Source of the DNA: Emiliania huxleyi CCMP1516
Taxonomy: Eukaryota; Haptophyta; Isochrysidales; Noelaerhabdaceae
NCBI RefSeq assembly: GCF_000372725.1
Contig: NW_005199907.1
Span: 74,300 to 138,299 of the forward strand
Direction: 5' to 3'
Length of the DNA: 64,000 nucleotides
Positions 1-9,809 of this stretch are shown here, in pieces (the first letter of the stretch is position 1; each line of letters begins with the position of its first letter). The notes below the pieces were generated by a model. It was given only the letters and a program-made list of their open reading frames with translations, was not told the DNA's origin and searched no databases. The position numbers and the translations under genes were made by a program.

Positions 1-35
1 AGGCGACGCAGAGGCAAGGAGAGGAGGAGGAGGAG

Positions 36-73
<38 letters not shown>

Positions 74-1658
74 GCGGCGGCGGAGGGTGACGTTTGGCGC
101 CGACGTCGAGGCTCGCGCGGCGGCGGAGGCGGAGTCGCACGGGCTTGAGGCTGAGGTTGAGGAGGCGCTGCGGAGCGAGGTGGTGCTCCAGCTAGGGCAC
201 AGGCAGGGCGAGGGGACCGCCGCGGGCAGCAGTTCGGCGGGCGCGGCGGCGGGCGAGGAGGAGGAGCGGCTGCCCGCTCCTCCGACGGCGTGGGAGGTTG
301 CGGACGCGATATCGTGTCGGGTGGGCGAGGAGGAGTACGACGAGGAGGAGCAGCAGGCGCGGCTGTAGTGGGGGGTAGCTGGGAGGGCGAGGGCGAGGCT
401 GGCAGGGCGGGGCGACATGTCCGCGACACGTCCGCCCAGGCGCTGATGGACGAGCTCACGCCATCTCCCGCATCTCCCCAAATCTCCCCCAATCTCCCCA
501 TATCTCCCTATATCTCCCGCCCAGGCGCTGATGGATGAGCTCAACACGGACCTCGACACCCTCGACGATGAGGTGGAGGGAGATCTGGGGAGAGATGGGG
601 AGATCTGGGGAGAGATGGGGAGAGATGGGGAGAGATAGGGAGATCGGCTTGACGATGAGGTTCGGTACTGTGGGGTAGGGGACGGGTTGGGTACTGTGGG
701 GGTATGGGTGGAGGGCGGGCCGCCATCACCCACGAGGCCGGAGCTCCCCCGAGCTCCCCCGAGCTCACCCGAGCTCACCCGAGCTCACCCGAGCTCACCC
801 GAGCTCACCCGAGCTCACCCGAGCTCACCCGAGCTCACCCGAGCTCACCCGAGCTCACCCGAGCTCACCCGAGCTCACCCGAGCTCACCCGAGCTCCCCC
901 GAGCTCCCCCGAGCTCCCCCGAGCTCCCCCGAGATCACCCGAGATCACCCGAGATCACCCGAGATCACCCGAGATCACCCGAGATCACCCGAGATCACCC
1001 GAGATCACCCGAGATCACCCGAGGGCAGGTGGAGGCGTACCTCATCACCGACGAGGCCGAGGTCGCAACCAAGGCGAAGGCGTGGGACGAGATGAACAAG
1101 GAGTACCTCGAGGCCCAGGCGGCGAAGCAAGCGGCGCGCGAGCAGATGGCGGCGGCGAGGGGGCTCGACGGGGAGACGGCGGAGGCGCTCCTCGCCGCCG
1201 GCCAGCGCCGCCGCCCAAAGAAGCGCGCGCGCCGCGGCGAGCAGGGCGGACGCGGCGCCGCGTCGTCAGCGGCGGAGGCAGTCGAGGGCGAGCTGCGGCG
1301 CAACAGGCGCGCCCCCGTGCGCGGGGCCGGAGGCGGCCGCGTGCTCTGTCGACCCCCCCCCCCCCCCCCAGGCAGCTCTCCTCGCGCATCAACTACGACG
1401 TGGTCTCGCTGCTCGCGCAGTCAGTGCCAGAGGACGCCGCAGCCATGCCCGGCGGCGGCGAGGGAGGAGGCCTGCTCGGTGCCGCTCGGATGCCTCGCCG
1501 TGAGTAATGGCTAATTGACAGGAGTGAACTCGTCATCAGGCGGAGGCCTCTCGGTGCCTCTCGGCAGCCTCGCGCCGCCGCGCTCGCCGCGCGAGGAAGA
1601 GCGCTTCTCTGAGACGCTCTCCGAGGGCGCCTCGCGCGGCTCGCCCGGCTACTACTGA
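1..1658 (+). CDS. BRF1: BRF1-like subunit of TFIIIB (5' partial)
   Basis: C-terminal half of the TFIIIB subunit that recruits TBP and RNA polymerase III. Recognised by the Brf homology block: an acidic lead-in (DELNTDLDTLDDE), then VEAYLITDEAEVATKAKAW followed by NKEYLEAQAAK (animal Brf1 has an equivalent E-x-W-x-x-x-N-x-x-Y-L-x-E segment), and after a basic stretch LSSRINYDVVSLL (compare SSKINYSVL in human BRF1). Exons inferred: open from the window edge to 356, then 525-572, 1029-1306, 1372-1499 and 1540-1658, ending in ...SPGYY-stop. Introns are 357-524 (GC-AG), 573-1028 (GT-AG, filled by minisatellites), 1307-1371 (GC-AG, poly-C tract) and 1500-1539 (GT-AG, only 40 bp). Phases agree at every junction. 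The upstream Glu/Gly-rich part is less certain, and the zinc ribbon and cyclin folds lie outside the window. Confidence 0.8.
432..543 (+). repeat. BRF1 intron with duplicated exon flank
   Basis: A 27-bp segment containing CCCAG|GCGCTGATGGA occurs at 432-458 and again at 517-543 with one mismatch. Between the copies lies an ATCTCCCC-type minisatellite. The second copy carries the acceptor CAG at 522-524. The first could act as an alternative acceptor or, with a GC donor, as the 5' end of an 85-bp intron. Confidence 0.75.
738..1023 (+). repeat. 10-bp minisatellite inside BRF1 intron
   Basis: About 28 tandem copies of a 10-bp unit: CTCACCCGAG through roughly 900, then GATCACCCGA to 1023, with CTCCCCCGAG variants at both transitions. 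It fills most of intron 573-1028, after a GAGATCTGGG/GAGATGGGG block at 578-640. Both donor and acceptor sit in a GTGGAGG duplicate (573-579 and 1029-1035). Confidence 0.9.
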
Positions 1659-3986
1659 CCGGCACTCTGACCCGGGGTCCACTTCGGCCCCCCAGCCCCT
1701 TGTCCATGCGTGCCGTCCTCGCTCTCTCTGCTGTGCATCACAGCACACACGCCCGCGTGGCGGACCGTCCCGCCGAGCTCCTCTCCGCTGCCGCCCCTCG
1801 GCTGCACACCCTCTCCCGTAGCGAGGTGCGCCAGTACCTCTTGGGAGGCTGGGAGCGCGCTGTGTTTCCCTATCTGCAGAGAGTGCGCCGTGTTGTTGAG
1901 TCCACACGCGCGGCGGGGTGTCCCGTGAGCCGTGTCCCGCTCGCGCATGTGGATGTGTCACTGTCACAGAATTTTCAGAGCGGTCTTTTGTGCTTGTGGC
2001 CGGCTAAGTCCGCTCCGGCTTATCTGGCTGTGGCTCTAGTTCTCTGCCAAGTTCTGGCTGTTGTCCCTCGTCAAAATTAGTTTTGTATCGGTACTGTGTA
2101 GGGCGGCTGGTCGTGGTGTTAGGGCGGCGGTGCGAGCTGCGACCTCTGGGGGGAGGCGAGGGCCCTAGAGGGCATCCATGCGGGGGGGAGATGGGGTCCC
2201 ATGGCCCGCCGCAGGCGCCGATTTTTTCGGGATTTTTTTCTTTTTTGCGCGATTTTTTACTTGTTTTCATGGGAATTCGCTGTACTTGCGGCCATGCTAT
2301 CACGCCTTGCGACAGCCTGTCGGCGCTGCTGACCGTGCCCTGCTGCGCAATTGACCACCTGCATAGCTCGCGGCCTTAGTATCCACCATTCAGTGACGAC
2401 CTGATCGTACGGCCAGTAGGAAGCAAGGTGTCCTTCCAGCGCGTGCACGCTTCTGACGCAATGCGCGTCACAAGCTGCCTCGGCGACTGGCTGCTGGCAC
2501 TCTCGAGGCTATGCCTACACAGCCTCGCGCGCATGGGCAGTCATACAAGAGGGACCATGCACTTTCTCAGGAGAGCGCCGGTGCCTCTCTCTTGGACCGG
2601 CAAACTTGGTGGTCTCGTGTCACCAATGTGGGACCAGTGCAGCATCGCGCCATCGACAGCTCTGAACTGCGCCTCACCACTGACCGGGAAGGCCGCCAAG
2701 TGGGCCAGCACAGGTCGCACATTGTGGCAGCAGTCAGCAGTGCATGTCTGATAGCTAGAGCAGCAGCGTCAGGGTCGCAGGGTCGGATCGTGTCAAGCCT
2801 CTCGCCCGGCCGGCCGCGTGCAGACGTCGGCCTGTCTGCTGTCTGGAGTGATCTGTCGGCGGTCAGTACGACCGATCAGGTCGGAGTTTTCTGATGGTTG
2901 GAGGGTCTATCTGTATGTACTCCTCGAGATCTCTCCAAATCTGCCCTCTGATTAACCTAGCTTAATCGGGAAGTCGGTGCTAGCGGAGACTAGCGGAGCC
3001 GGAGCCCCGTTTCCGCACTGCTGCGCGGCGCACGGTGCCTCCGGGGGCCCCCGCCTCCCCCCAGAGGCTGCGACCGGGTCGCGGGTGGCGGGGACCGGGG
3101 TGGCGGCGGCCACAATTTCAATTACGACCCAACTAAGACCTCTTCGTTAGGTCCTAAAACGATAAAACCACATCCTGTTCCTGAATGCTGAAACGTCACC
3201 TTCCCGGCACTCAAATTCCCCATTGCGTCCCTTGTGGCGGGGAAAATAGGGGACGGACACTGGGTCACTGGCAACATCGCTCTCGACACCACAGACATCC
3301 CGCAAATAAATAAATAAATAAAAACGGACACCTCTCTACTGTGAGATGGGTAAAAAGGAACAGGTCCCCGCCCTTGCGTCATCCCGCACACACGCGAGGA
3401 GACTGTTTTTTTTCAAGTGATCTGGCGCGCGGCGGGCTCCCTCCCGGCTTTGAGGGCGTGAAGGGCGGGGGGACAGCGCGGGAGCAGCGTCAGGGGAGCA
3501 GCGCGAGCGCGCCGATCAACAATGATTGCCCTGGCGTGCTTGCTTGCCGGCTTCAGCCCAGCAGATCTCCATGGCGGCGGTGGCGGGCGACGCCGACAAC
3601 ATCAACAAGCAGGCGCGCAAGATGCGCACCAACTGGGTCAACTCCCCCCTTGAGCGTGCCAACTGGGTCAACGACGTCAAGAACAAGCAAGCGGCAAACG
3701 GCCTCTTACCCTCGGCCCCAGGGCCCCTCCACCCTTCAAACGTACGACCTCGTCGCTTATACCAACAGTGTGCGGAAAAACTCACTCGCACGCCACGTTT
3801 TGGCAAGGCTCAAGCTCGATGGGACGCCTCGCCGCGTCAGCAGGCTGGACGCGTCGCCAACCAGAACACTATCTGGGCAAACATCTCGCTTCCCAACAGT
3901 GTTGGGATTGCCCAGGCGAATGGGCGGCGGCGGCGGCGGCGAGGGCAGGCGGTGTGCGTTGTCGCGGGCGGTCCGGGCGGCCGCGC
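1659..3986. other. Non-coding stretch, no gene supported
   Basis: No frame shows a recognisable protein. A GC-rich segment with CCTCTGGGGGGAGGCG near 2139-2165 recurs in inverted orientation near 3030-3070, possibly old termini of a decayed element about 1 kb long. The rest is low-information sequence with short A/T-rich tracts (for example 3304-3323). Confidence 0.4.
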
Positions 3987-4184
3987 CTCCAGAAAGTCGC
4001 CGGACTGCAGCGCGATCGAGAGAGGCACGTGGTCAAAGCCGCAGTCGGACTCGAGAGCCGGCGGCGTCTCAGGCATGACCGCGGCGCACACCATCCGAGC
4101 AGACGAGACGCGCGGCGGCGCGAGGCGGCTGGCGGGCGCCGTGAAGGCGAGGCCGAGCGTCACGAGGGCGGCGACTGTCGTCAT
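3987..4184 (-). CDS. Possible first exon of a GUN4-like plastid protein
   Basis: Reading leftwards from ATG at 4184, the peptide starts with a hydrophobic signal-like run (MTTVAALVTLGLAFTAPASR), continues through a transit-peptide-like Ser/Arg/Ala segment, and ends in FDHVPLSIALQSGDFLEA. That last motif resembles the start of GUN4 domains (Y-x-x-L-x-x-x-L-x-x-G-x-W/F-x-x-A-D). A GC donor follows directly (CTGGAG|GCGCGG at 3987/3986). I found no convincing second exon on the minus strand, so this may be a gene fragment. GUN4 proteins bind porphyrin and stimulate Mg-chelatase. The assignment rests on one short motif and on the targeting-like N-terminus. Confidence 0.3.
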
Positions 4185-4440
4185 ACGTGTACGGGTGGTC
4201 CGAACGGACAGCGAGTACGCGATGGCGTGTGCGATGGGGATAATTTCCCCGGGGGAGAACGCACAACTAGCGACGTAGCGAGCTATCTTCGAGCAGCGTG
4301 GCGGCATTTAGCGTCGAGGCACGAAGTGACATGGAGACACGTCAAGGGGCACAGTGGTCATAAGTGGAACGACTACGTCGATAAACAAGCTGACCTCGGC
4401 AGGAGCGGAGCGAGGGATTGCGGGTTTGCGGCGCGCCGGA
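4176..4440 (+). pseudogene. Retrotransposon RNase H remnant, frameshifted
   Basis: Two adjacent frames together give the C-terminal half of a type-I RNase H domain. VRTDSEYAMACAMG with ...SPGENAQLA lies at about 4198-4275. WRHVKGHSGHKWNDYVDKQ follows at about 4337-4395 in another frame. The switch lies near 4275-4285, where the first frame hits a stop. The N-terminal catalytic Asp region and any reverse transcriptase are absent. This is a decayed fragment of a retroelement, not a host RNase H. Confidence 0.65.
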
Positions 4441-5364
4441 GTGGCAAGACGAATATCCCAACGGACGCAGACGACGGGGAGAGCGCAGCACCGTGGGCGA
4501 CGACATGCCTATCAACGGAGGAGGTACAACCATCCCACTCGACGACATTGGTGATGGGGCCTCTAGCTACGCCGATGACCCACCCGACTCCCCCCCGTAA
4601 GCGAACCGCCGCCTAGCGCCCCACCCTCGCCGCCTATTAAAGCGCCCTCCAGTCGTGGAGCAGGGGGTGCGAAAAGTTTCACCCATCGCGCGGGCAAGCT
4701 AGGGCTCCAAAAAAATCGCGAAAAGGAAAACAGGCGCGCGCCACCGCCAGCGCGCCGCCGCCGGCGCCCAAAAGAGGCGCAAGGGCGTACGATCCCACAA
4801 TATTTCCCATGGCTAGTTCCAATTCACTCTGAAAAGCTAATCTTGAAAACGCGTCCAACGGAGCTCCGTGTTGCTCCCAGCGGAATCCCCCGCGCTTCCT
4901 GCGGCCATGGCCGATGATACTAGTGTGAGAGGTCATCTGGCTACCGCGAGCGCGACTCAACTCGCCGACGTCGTCCGATGATTGTGCCTCAAAGTCAGCC
5001 TCCGGAGGCTATCGTGGGGTCGAGCCGGCGGTAGCCGTGACATGTGGTTCCACCACCCCTCGCAGGCTTTGCCTCTGACCGCCACCGTTCCCAGGCTGCC
5101 TAATGGGATGGAAAGGAAGGCTGGGCGAGCGTATAGAAGCGTTCTCGACCTCGTCGTGGCAACCTGCACGGCAGCGCTGGTAGGCGCGATGAGCGTCGTG
5201 CCACCTGACCCAAGACGGGTCGCAGGCGTCGTACCGAGCGTGTCGAGACCGTGTCCTGATGTGATCTGCACGGGTGAGTCACGTCGGCGTCAAAGGAGCG
5301 ACGTGCGACCTGTCAGAGCTTGATCTCCGATCTCAGCGGCGTCGAGTCGTCTCCGGCGCGCGAC

Positions 5365-5502
5365 AAAGGTACATACCCAGGACGCGCAGAGGCAGCTGCG
5401 ACCCAGCGGAGTGGACGGTAACACACCGCGCCACCTGCTGTGTGTTACCGTCTACTCGGCGGGGTCGCAGCTGCCTCTGGAAGGCACCGAGAGGTACCTT
5501 TT
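5365..5502. repeat. 138-bp hairpin (foldback element)
   Basis: Near-perfect inverted repeat. The left arm starts AAAGGTAC (5365) and contains CAGAGGCAGCTGCGACCC; the right arm has GGTCGCAGCTGCCTCTG and ends GTACCTTT (5502). The inner stem pairs GGTAACACAC with GTGTGTTACC around a short loop near 5430-5440. Mismatches are few. It could be a small foldback transposon or a long RNA hairpin. Confidence 0.8.
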
Positions 5503-5765
5503 TGCGCAAATGGTGACAATCAAGAGGTTTTGTAACGCGGGCTGTGCCATAGTGAAATGGAACTAGCCCATGCTCGATGATGGGTTGAGTGTTGAGAGAT
5601 ACTGGTAACTAGAATTTATCTAGTGTATGTAGGAATGTAGGCGCCACCACTCACTTGAGACACCCCGGGGCCTTGAGCAGGAGCTCCCGCGTTGTATCCG
5701 TAACGAGAGAGCCCGCGAGCCCACGTCTTGAGAGAGGGGCGCTGTGTGGCAGCTGCCCCGCCGGC

Positions 5766-7282
5766 TCACTTCCACCGGAAGTCGGGCGGCACGACCTTGG
5801 CCTTGGTGAGCTTCTTGTCGGCCTTGAGCTCGTTGCGCAGCTGCACCGACTCGGAGGCGGGCACGAACCTGCAGGGTGGGCGGGCGGCGGGGTCGTCGAC
5901 AAGCGGCGAGGCCATTCTCGACCCTCTCCCCCCCCCCCCTCCCCCCTCGCCGCCCTGCCCCCCCTCGCCGCCGCGTCCCCCCCTCGCCAGGCGACCCCGC
6001 GCTCGCACTCGATGCTCGAGATCTCCCCATATCTCCCCACATCTCCCCATATCTCGCACTCGATGCTCGAGATCTCCCCATATCTCCCCACATCTCCCCA
6101 CATCTCCCCATATCTCGCACTCGATGCTCGAGATCTCCGCCTCCGCGGCGGCGGTGTCCGCCGAGACGGCGTGACTCAGCTGCGCGAGCATCTCCAGCAA
6201 GTCAACCACGACCACCTGATCATCGCTGACGACGGTTTCATGAGCTATTACCAGGACAATCACGACCACCTGCACAGCGCCGCGGGGAGGATGCCCTCTC
6301 TCCGCCGGCGAGATCTGGGGAGATCTGGGGAGATCTGGGGAGATCTGGGGAGATCTGGGGAGATACGGGGAGGATGCCCTCTCCCCGCCGGCGAGAGAGC
6401 GGCCTCGGCTGCCTCTCTCGGCCGCGCCGCGCGCCTCCTGCTTGACGCCCGCGCCGTCGGCGGCCGCCGCCGTCTGCTCCATCGCCGCGGCCGCGTCCTT
6501 TTGCGAGAGGAAGACGGGTCGCACCTGCGGCGCACCGGAGGGCGGCTGGAGGAGGGAGGCGCCCGTCTCCGCCCCCCCCCCTCTCCCCTGCGAGGCGCCT
6601 CCTTCCCCCGCTTGTCGTACGCCAGCCCGTTGACCATGTACGCCGGCAGCTTCGGCGCCACCGGCGCCTTCATCGACCGAACCATCAGCGCCTGCGCCGC
6701 GCGAACCTCGGCCGCGTGCGGCGCAAACTGCCACACCATCGTGAGCTCGCGGTTCGTGACCTGCGAGGCGCGCCGGCCGACGCGTGGGCGCCCGCTCCCC
6801 GCCCGCCCTCCCGTGCCCACCCCTCCCCGCCCCTCGCCCGCGGCGTGCGCCTGGTCACGGAGCCCCGAGAAGGAGGGCGGCTTCGAGGCGAGCTGGTAGG
6901 CGCGCTCCAGGTTGGAGATGGTGATCTTGGCGCCGGACGAGGCGCCGTTCGGCGCCTTGAGCACGCCCTGCAGCATCTTCTGCGCCTCGGCGGGGAAGAG
7001 AAACAGCAGCGCCGACTGGTCGCCGCCCGGGATCTGCGAGAGGAACGGCGAGCCGCCGTCGTTTGTGACGACAAAGACGGGCACCTTGGCGAGCTTGGAG
7101 CGAAGCTGTAGCCGACAGCGCTTCTGCAGGGCGGCGCTGCCCGCACGCGAGGCGGCCGCCTCGGCCACCGGCGCCGCGATCGCGCCACCGAGAGCCCTGC
7201 CGCCCGCAATCAGCTCTGGCGAGGCGACGCCGGCGAGCACCACCGCCAGCGCCGTCGCGATGCGGCCGCCGGCGCCGCTCAT
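5766..7282 (-). CDS. TIC22: Tic22-like plastid protein import component
   Basis: Intermembrane-space chaperone or adaptor of plastid protein import. From ATG at 7282 there is a hydrophobic signal-like start (MSGAGGRIATALAVVLAGVA), then the Tic22 fold: KVPVFVVTNDGGSPFL, QSALLFLFPAEAQKML, a second half with KAPVAPKLPAYMVNGL and VRPVFLSQKDAAAAM, and a C-terminus with DLLEMLAQLSH, FVPASESVQL and VVPPDFRWK-stop at 5766. Clear introns are 6761-6850 and 6525-6598, both GC-AG. A 51-bp GT-AG intron near 6199-6278 has CAG|GTGGTCGTG at both ends. Minisatellite introns occupy about 6284-6396 and 6003-6138. The final acceptor precedes FVPASES at about 5874. A second in-frame ATG at 7342 is possible, but the signal-like sequence favours 7282. 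Confidence 0.72.
6003..6138 (-). repeat. Tic22 intron: 24-bp segment present three times around ATCTCCCC arrays
   Basis: A 24-bp unit (TCGCACTCGATGCTCGAGAT followed by CTCC) occurs at 6003, 6054 and 6115. The spaces are filled with ATCTCCCC/CATCTCCCC repeats. The third copy runs into coding sequence (ADTAAEAEIS on the minus strand). The pattern looks like two rounds of segment duplication at one intron. Confidence 0.8.
6284..6396 (-). repeat. Tic22 intron: 30-bp duplicate flanking AGATCTGGGG array
   Basis: A segment starting GGGGAGGATGCCCTCTC at 6284 recurs at 6367 with about one mismatch over 30 bp. Between them are five AGATCTGGGG units. It lies in the minus-strand Tic22 gene between the exon with RPVFLSQKDAAAAMEQ and the exon with DLLEMLAQLSH. 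Confidence 0.75.
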
Positions 7283-8677
7283 CGAGGCGGTGGCAGCAGA
7301 CGGGCTGCAGATGGAGCGCCAGCGCGGCTGGGCGAGCACCATACCCGGGTATCACGTGCTTGCGGGAGGTGGCGGCGAGAGAGCTGCGAGGGAAAAGAAT
7401 TCTCGTGCTGTGAAGCCCTGATACAAGAAAAAAATGCATCCGAAGGGGACCCCAGCGCCGGCATCATCCGTAGAGGCACGAGTGTTCGAAGAGAGAGTGG
7501 ACCTGAGCAACAACATGACCTGTAGGCAAATGATCGGAGTGGGAGTCAGAAACGTGGTCCTTGCGCGAGGGGAGCTCGATAGACTCGAGGGGCCATGGCA
7601 AAGTTTCGGTGGCAGCACGCACGAAACAGGATCTCGGCGTTTTCGTGTTGGCGACAAGTAGCGTTCGGCATTGCGTTTTTTGAAGAAATCGCTGGGCAAA
7701 GGAAAGAAGCGGGACGAAGAATCATCGCGAGGGACTGCGAAGAGAGATGCATGCACAACATGTATGGTTCTTGCACTTGTGCAAGATTGGGCGTCTTCTG
7801 CAGCAGTCCCTTTGATGGGAGGCCCCAGGGTGGGGGCCACCTCGAACCCCTGGCCAGGGATTCGAGCGGAGGGTGCCCCGGATTCATCTATCCGTAGGGC
7901 CCCGGTACATTCATTAGAGCTGATCACTTTGCGCAGCAACCGTCGGTACTAGCCCTGAAAATGGATGGCGCTCAAGCGGACCACCGATGCGCGGCCGCCG
8001 GCGCGAGCGCGAGGCGCCGGCGAGTAGGAGGGCGCGGGGCTCGCGGCGCAGCCTTGGGCGCGAGCCTGGGTGAAACGGGCCCCGGTGCAGATCTTGGTGG
8101 TAGTAGCAAATATTCAAATGAGAACTTTGAAGACTGAAGTGGAGAAAGGTTCCGTGTGAACAGCAGTTGGACACGGGTGAGCCGACGATCAAGCGTCCCG
8201 AGCGGCGAGAACTCGAATGACAGTAGCTCGCCCAGCGCGTCGAAGGCCTTGAGCCGAATGGCGCAGGCGATCGGGTGATGGCAGCATGACGTCGGGTTCT
8301 CATCCGCGACCTTCGTCTTGGGCGCCCTCTTCTTCTTGCCGCCTGCTGCGCCGAGTGCTGCCGCTGTTGCCGATTCCTCGCAGCGGCTCGCGAGCGCTCC
8401 ACCTCCTTGCGCACGCGCTTGCTCTCCGCCGCCCTCCGCTTGTGGAACTCGCGGAACTCGCGCTCCATCCGACTCTGGCCTCGTCCTCTCCCTCTGCCGC
8501 GCTCCCGTGGCCCGGTGCCTCATCCGCCTGACCCGCGGCATCCTCGTCGTGCTCGGAGAGCATCCAGGAAGCCGTCTGGTGAGGTGGTCGAGCCGCTGGG
8601 TGCGACGGCCCTCGGCATTATGGTGCACAACAGGGCTGTTTGGCGTCTCGCGGGCAGGGGTTGGGCGTTGCGCGCAC
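7283..8677. other. Weakly coding stretch upstream of Tic22
   Basis: No confident gene. On the minus strand around 8300-8470 one frame gives a very basic, coiled-coil-like peptide (EFREFHKRRAAESKRVRKEV). A different frame further down (about 8090-8330) gives APKTKVADENPTSCCHHP and IRLKAFDALGELLSFEF. These could be exons of one nuclear protein joined by a GC-AG intron near 8330, but I do not recognise the family. 7283-7960 shows nothing. Confidence 0.25.
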
Positions 8678-9809
8678 ATGAGGAGCCATGACTTCGTCTA
8701 CTGCGAATTCTTACAGCAGGCGCAGCGGCGGTACACCTCCGGCGTACACCATCGCAACTGGCTCGCCCTCGCCGAAGCCTTCGTCAGCGAGGCATCCCGG
8801 CGGGGCGGCCGCTACAAGACTGGCAGGTGCAAGAACCACAAGTGCTGGCGCGAGGCGATTCGGTTCGTCGCAGTCAGCCAGGAGGGGGCTGGCGCCTTCC
8901 TGAATGCGATCCCCATGCGGGATGATATGAAGATGGAGACGTGGGCGATGCGCATTACAGTTCAGCGCCGCCTCGGCCTCCCGCTCGATGTTGCCTGCCA
9001 GGCGGTGGAGGCGGGCAAGAAGGCGCCAAACGGCAAGCCGCACGAAGAACTCGGCGATGCCGCAATGGTCAACCCGCGTGCGAAACTGCTCAAACGACTC
9101 GTCAAGACCCTTCGCTCGGCGTGGGGCATGCTCATCGAGATGGAGCCGACTGCACACCTCAGTTACAGTAACCCAAAACAACCTGACGTGGCGGCGGCGA
9201 ACATCGGCGAAGGGCATGTGCGCCTCGTTGGCGACTTGAAACTTACGAGCTCGCTTGCGTGCAAGGGTGGCGATCGGCTCGGCTGGAAGGGGGCTTTTGT
9301 CGCCTTCGGCAACACCGAGCGGGCGCTGCTCGACTTAGTGTTAGGGCATGCTGCATGGCCGCGGCCGGAGGGGGGGGGGGAGGGGGGGGGGAGACGGAGG
9401 ATGCAGAGGCGGAGGCGGCGGCGGCGGAAGAGGAGGAGGAGGAGAGTGAGGGGGAGGCGGAGGCGGGGCACCTGTGACGGCCCCCTACGAGAAGGGCGAC
9501 TACCGGTTCGCGCGGGAGAAGAATTGCGACCTGCGTTTGCTCGACTTCGAGACGTTCGGCGGCTTCGGGAACGGCGTCCGCAAAATTCTTCGGCAGGCGG
9601 CGGACCAGCTGAGTAACAAACTTTCGCACGCTCAGCACCTCGATGAGGTCACATGGACCACCAAGAACTGGCACGGGCTGCAGATGCAGCGCTTGTCTGT
9701 CGTTCTCCACACCGCCGTGGCGTGGCAGACGGTGAACGAGCTAGCGTGCGGGGACAGCGGCATTGTGCACGGTGCTAAGTGCATTGCCGCTCTTAACGGA
9801 GTCGCTTAG
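8678..9809 (+). CDS. Retroelement-type endonuclease-like protein, copy A
   Basis: From ATG 8678 (MRSHDFVYCEF...) to TAG 9809. Conserved landmarks shared with the gene at 62155-63312 are AIRFVAVSQEGAGAF, RRLGLPL, a PD-x(16)-D-L-K segment (QPDV... then LVGDLKL), VAFGNTE and LLDFETFGG. In many algal and dinoflagellate non-LTR retroelements a domain with this order follows the reverse transcriptase and looks like a PD-(D/E)xK nuclease. That function is inferred here from motif spacing only. The frame changes between about 9345 and 9473 across a purine-only block, so an intron or decay lies there. No reverse transcriptase is adjacent. It may be a retroelement 3' fragment or a stand-alone relative. 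Confidence 0.6.

Noticed and set aside
738-1023. Possible CRISPR-like array because of regular short repeats
   Set aside because: The units are contiguous with no spacers and lie in a eukaryotic intron.
2083-3105. Possible transposon between two GC-rich inverted blocks
   Set aside because: Similarity of the blocks is partial and no defined ends or target duplication could be seen.
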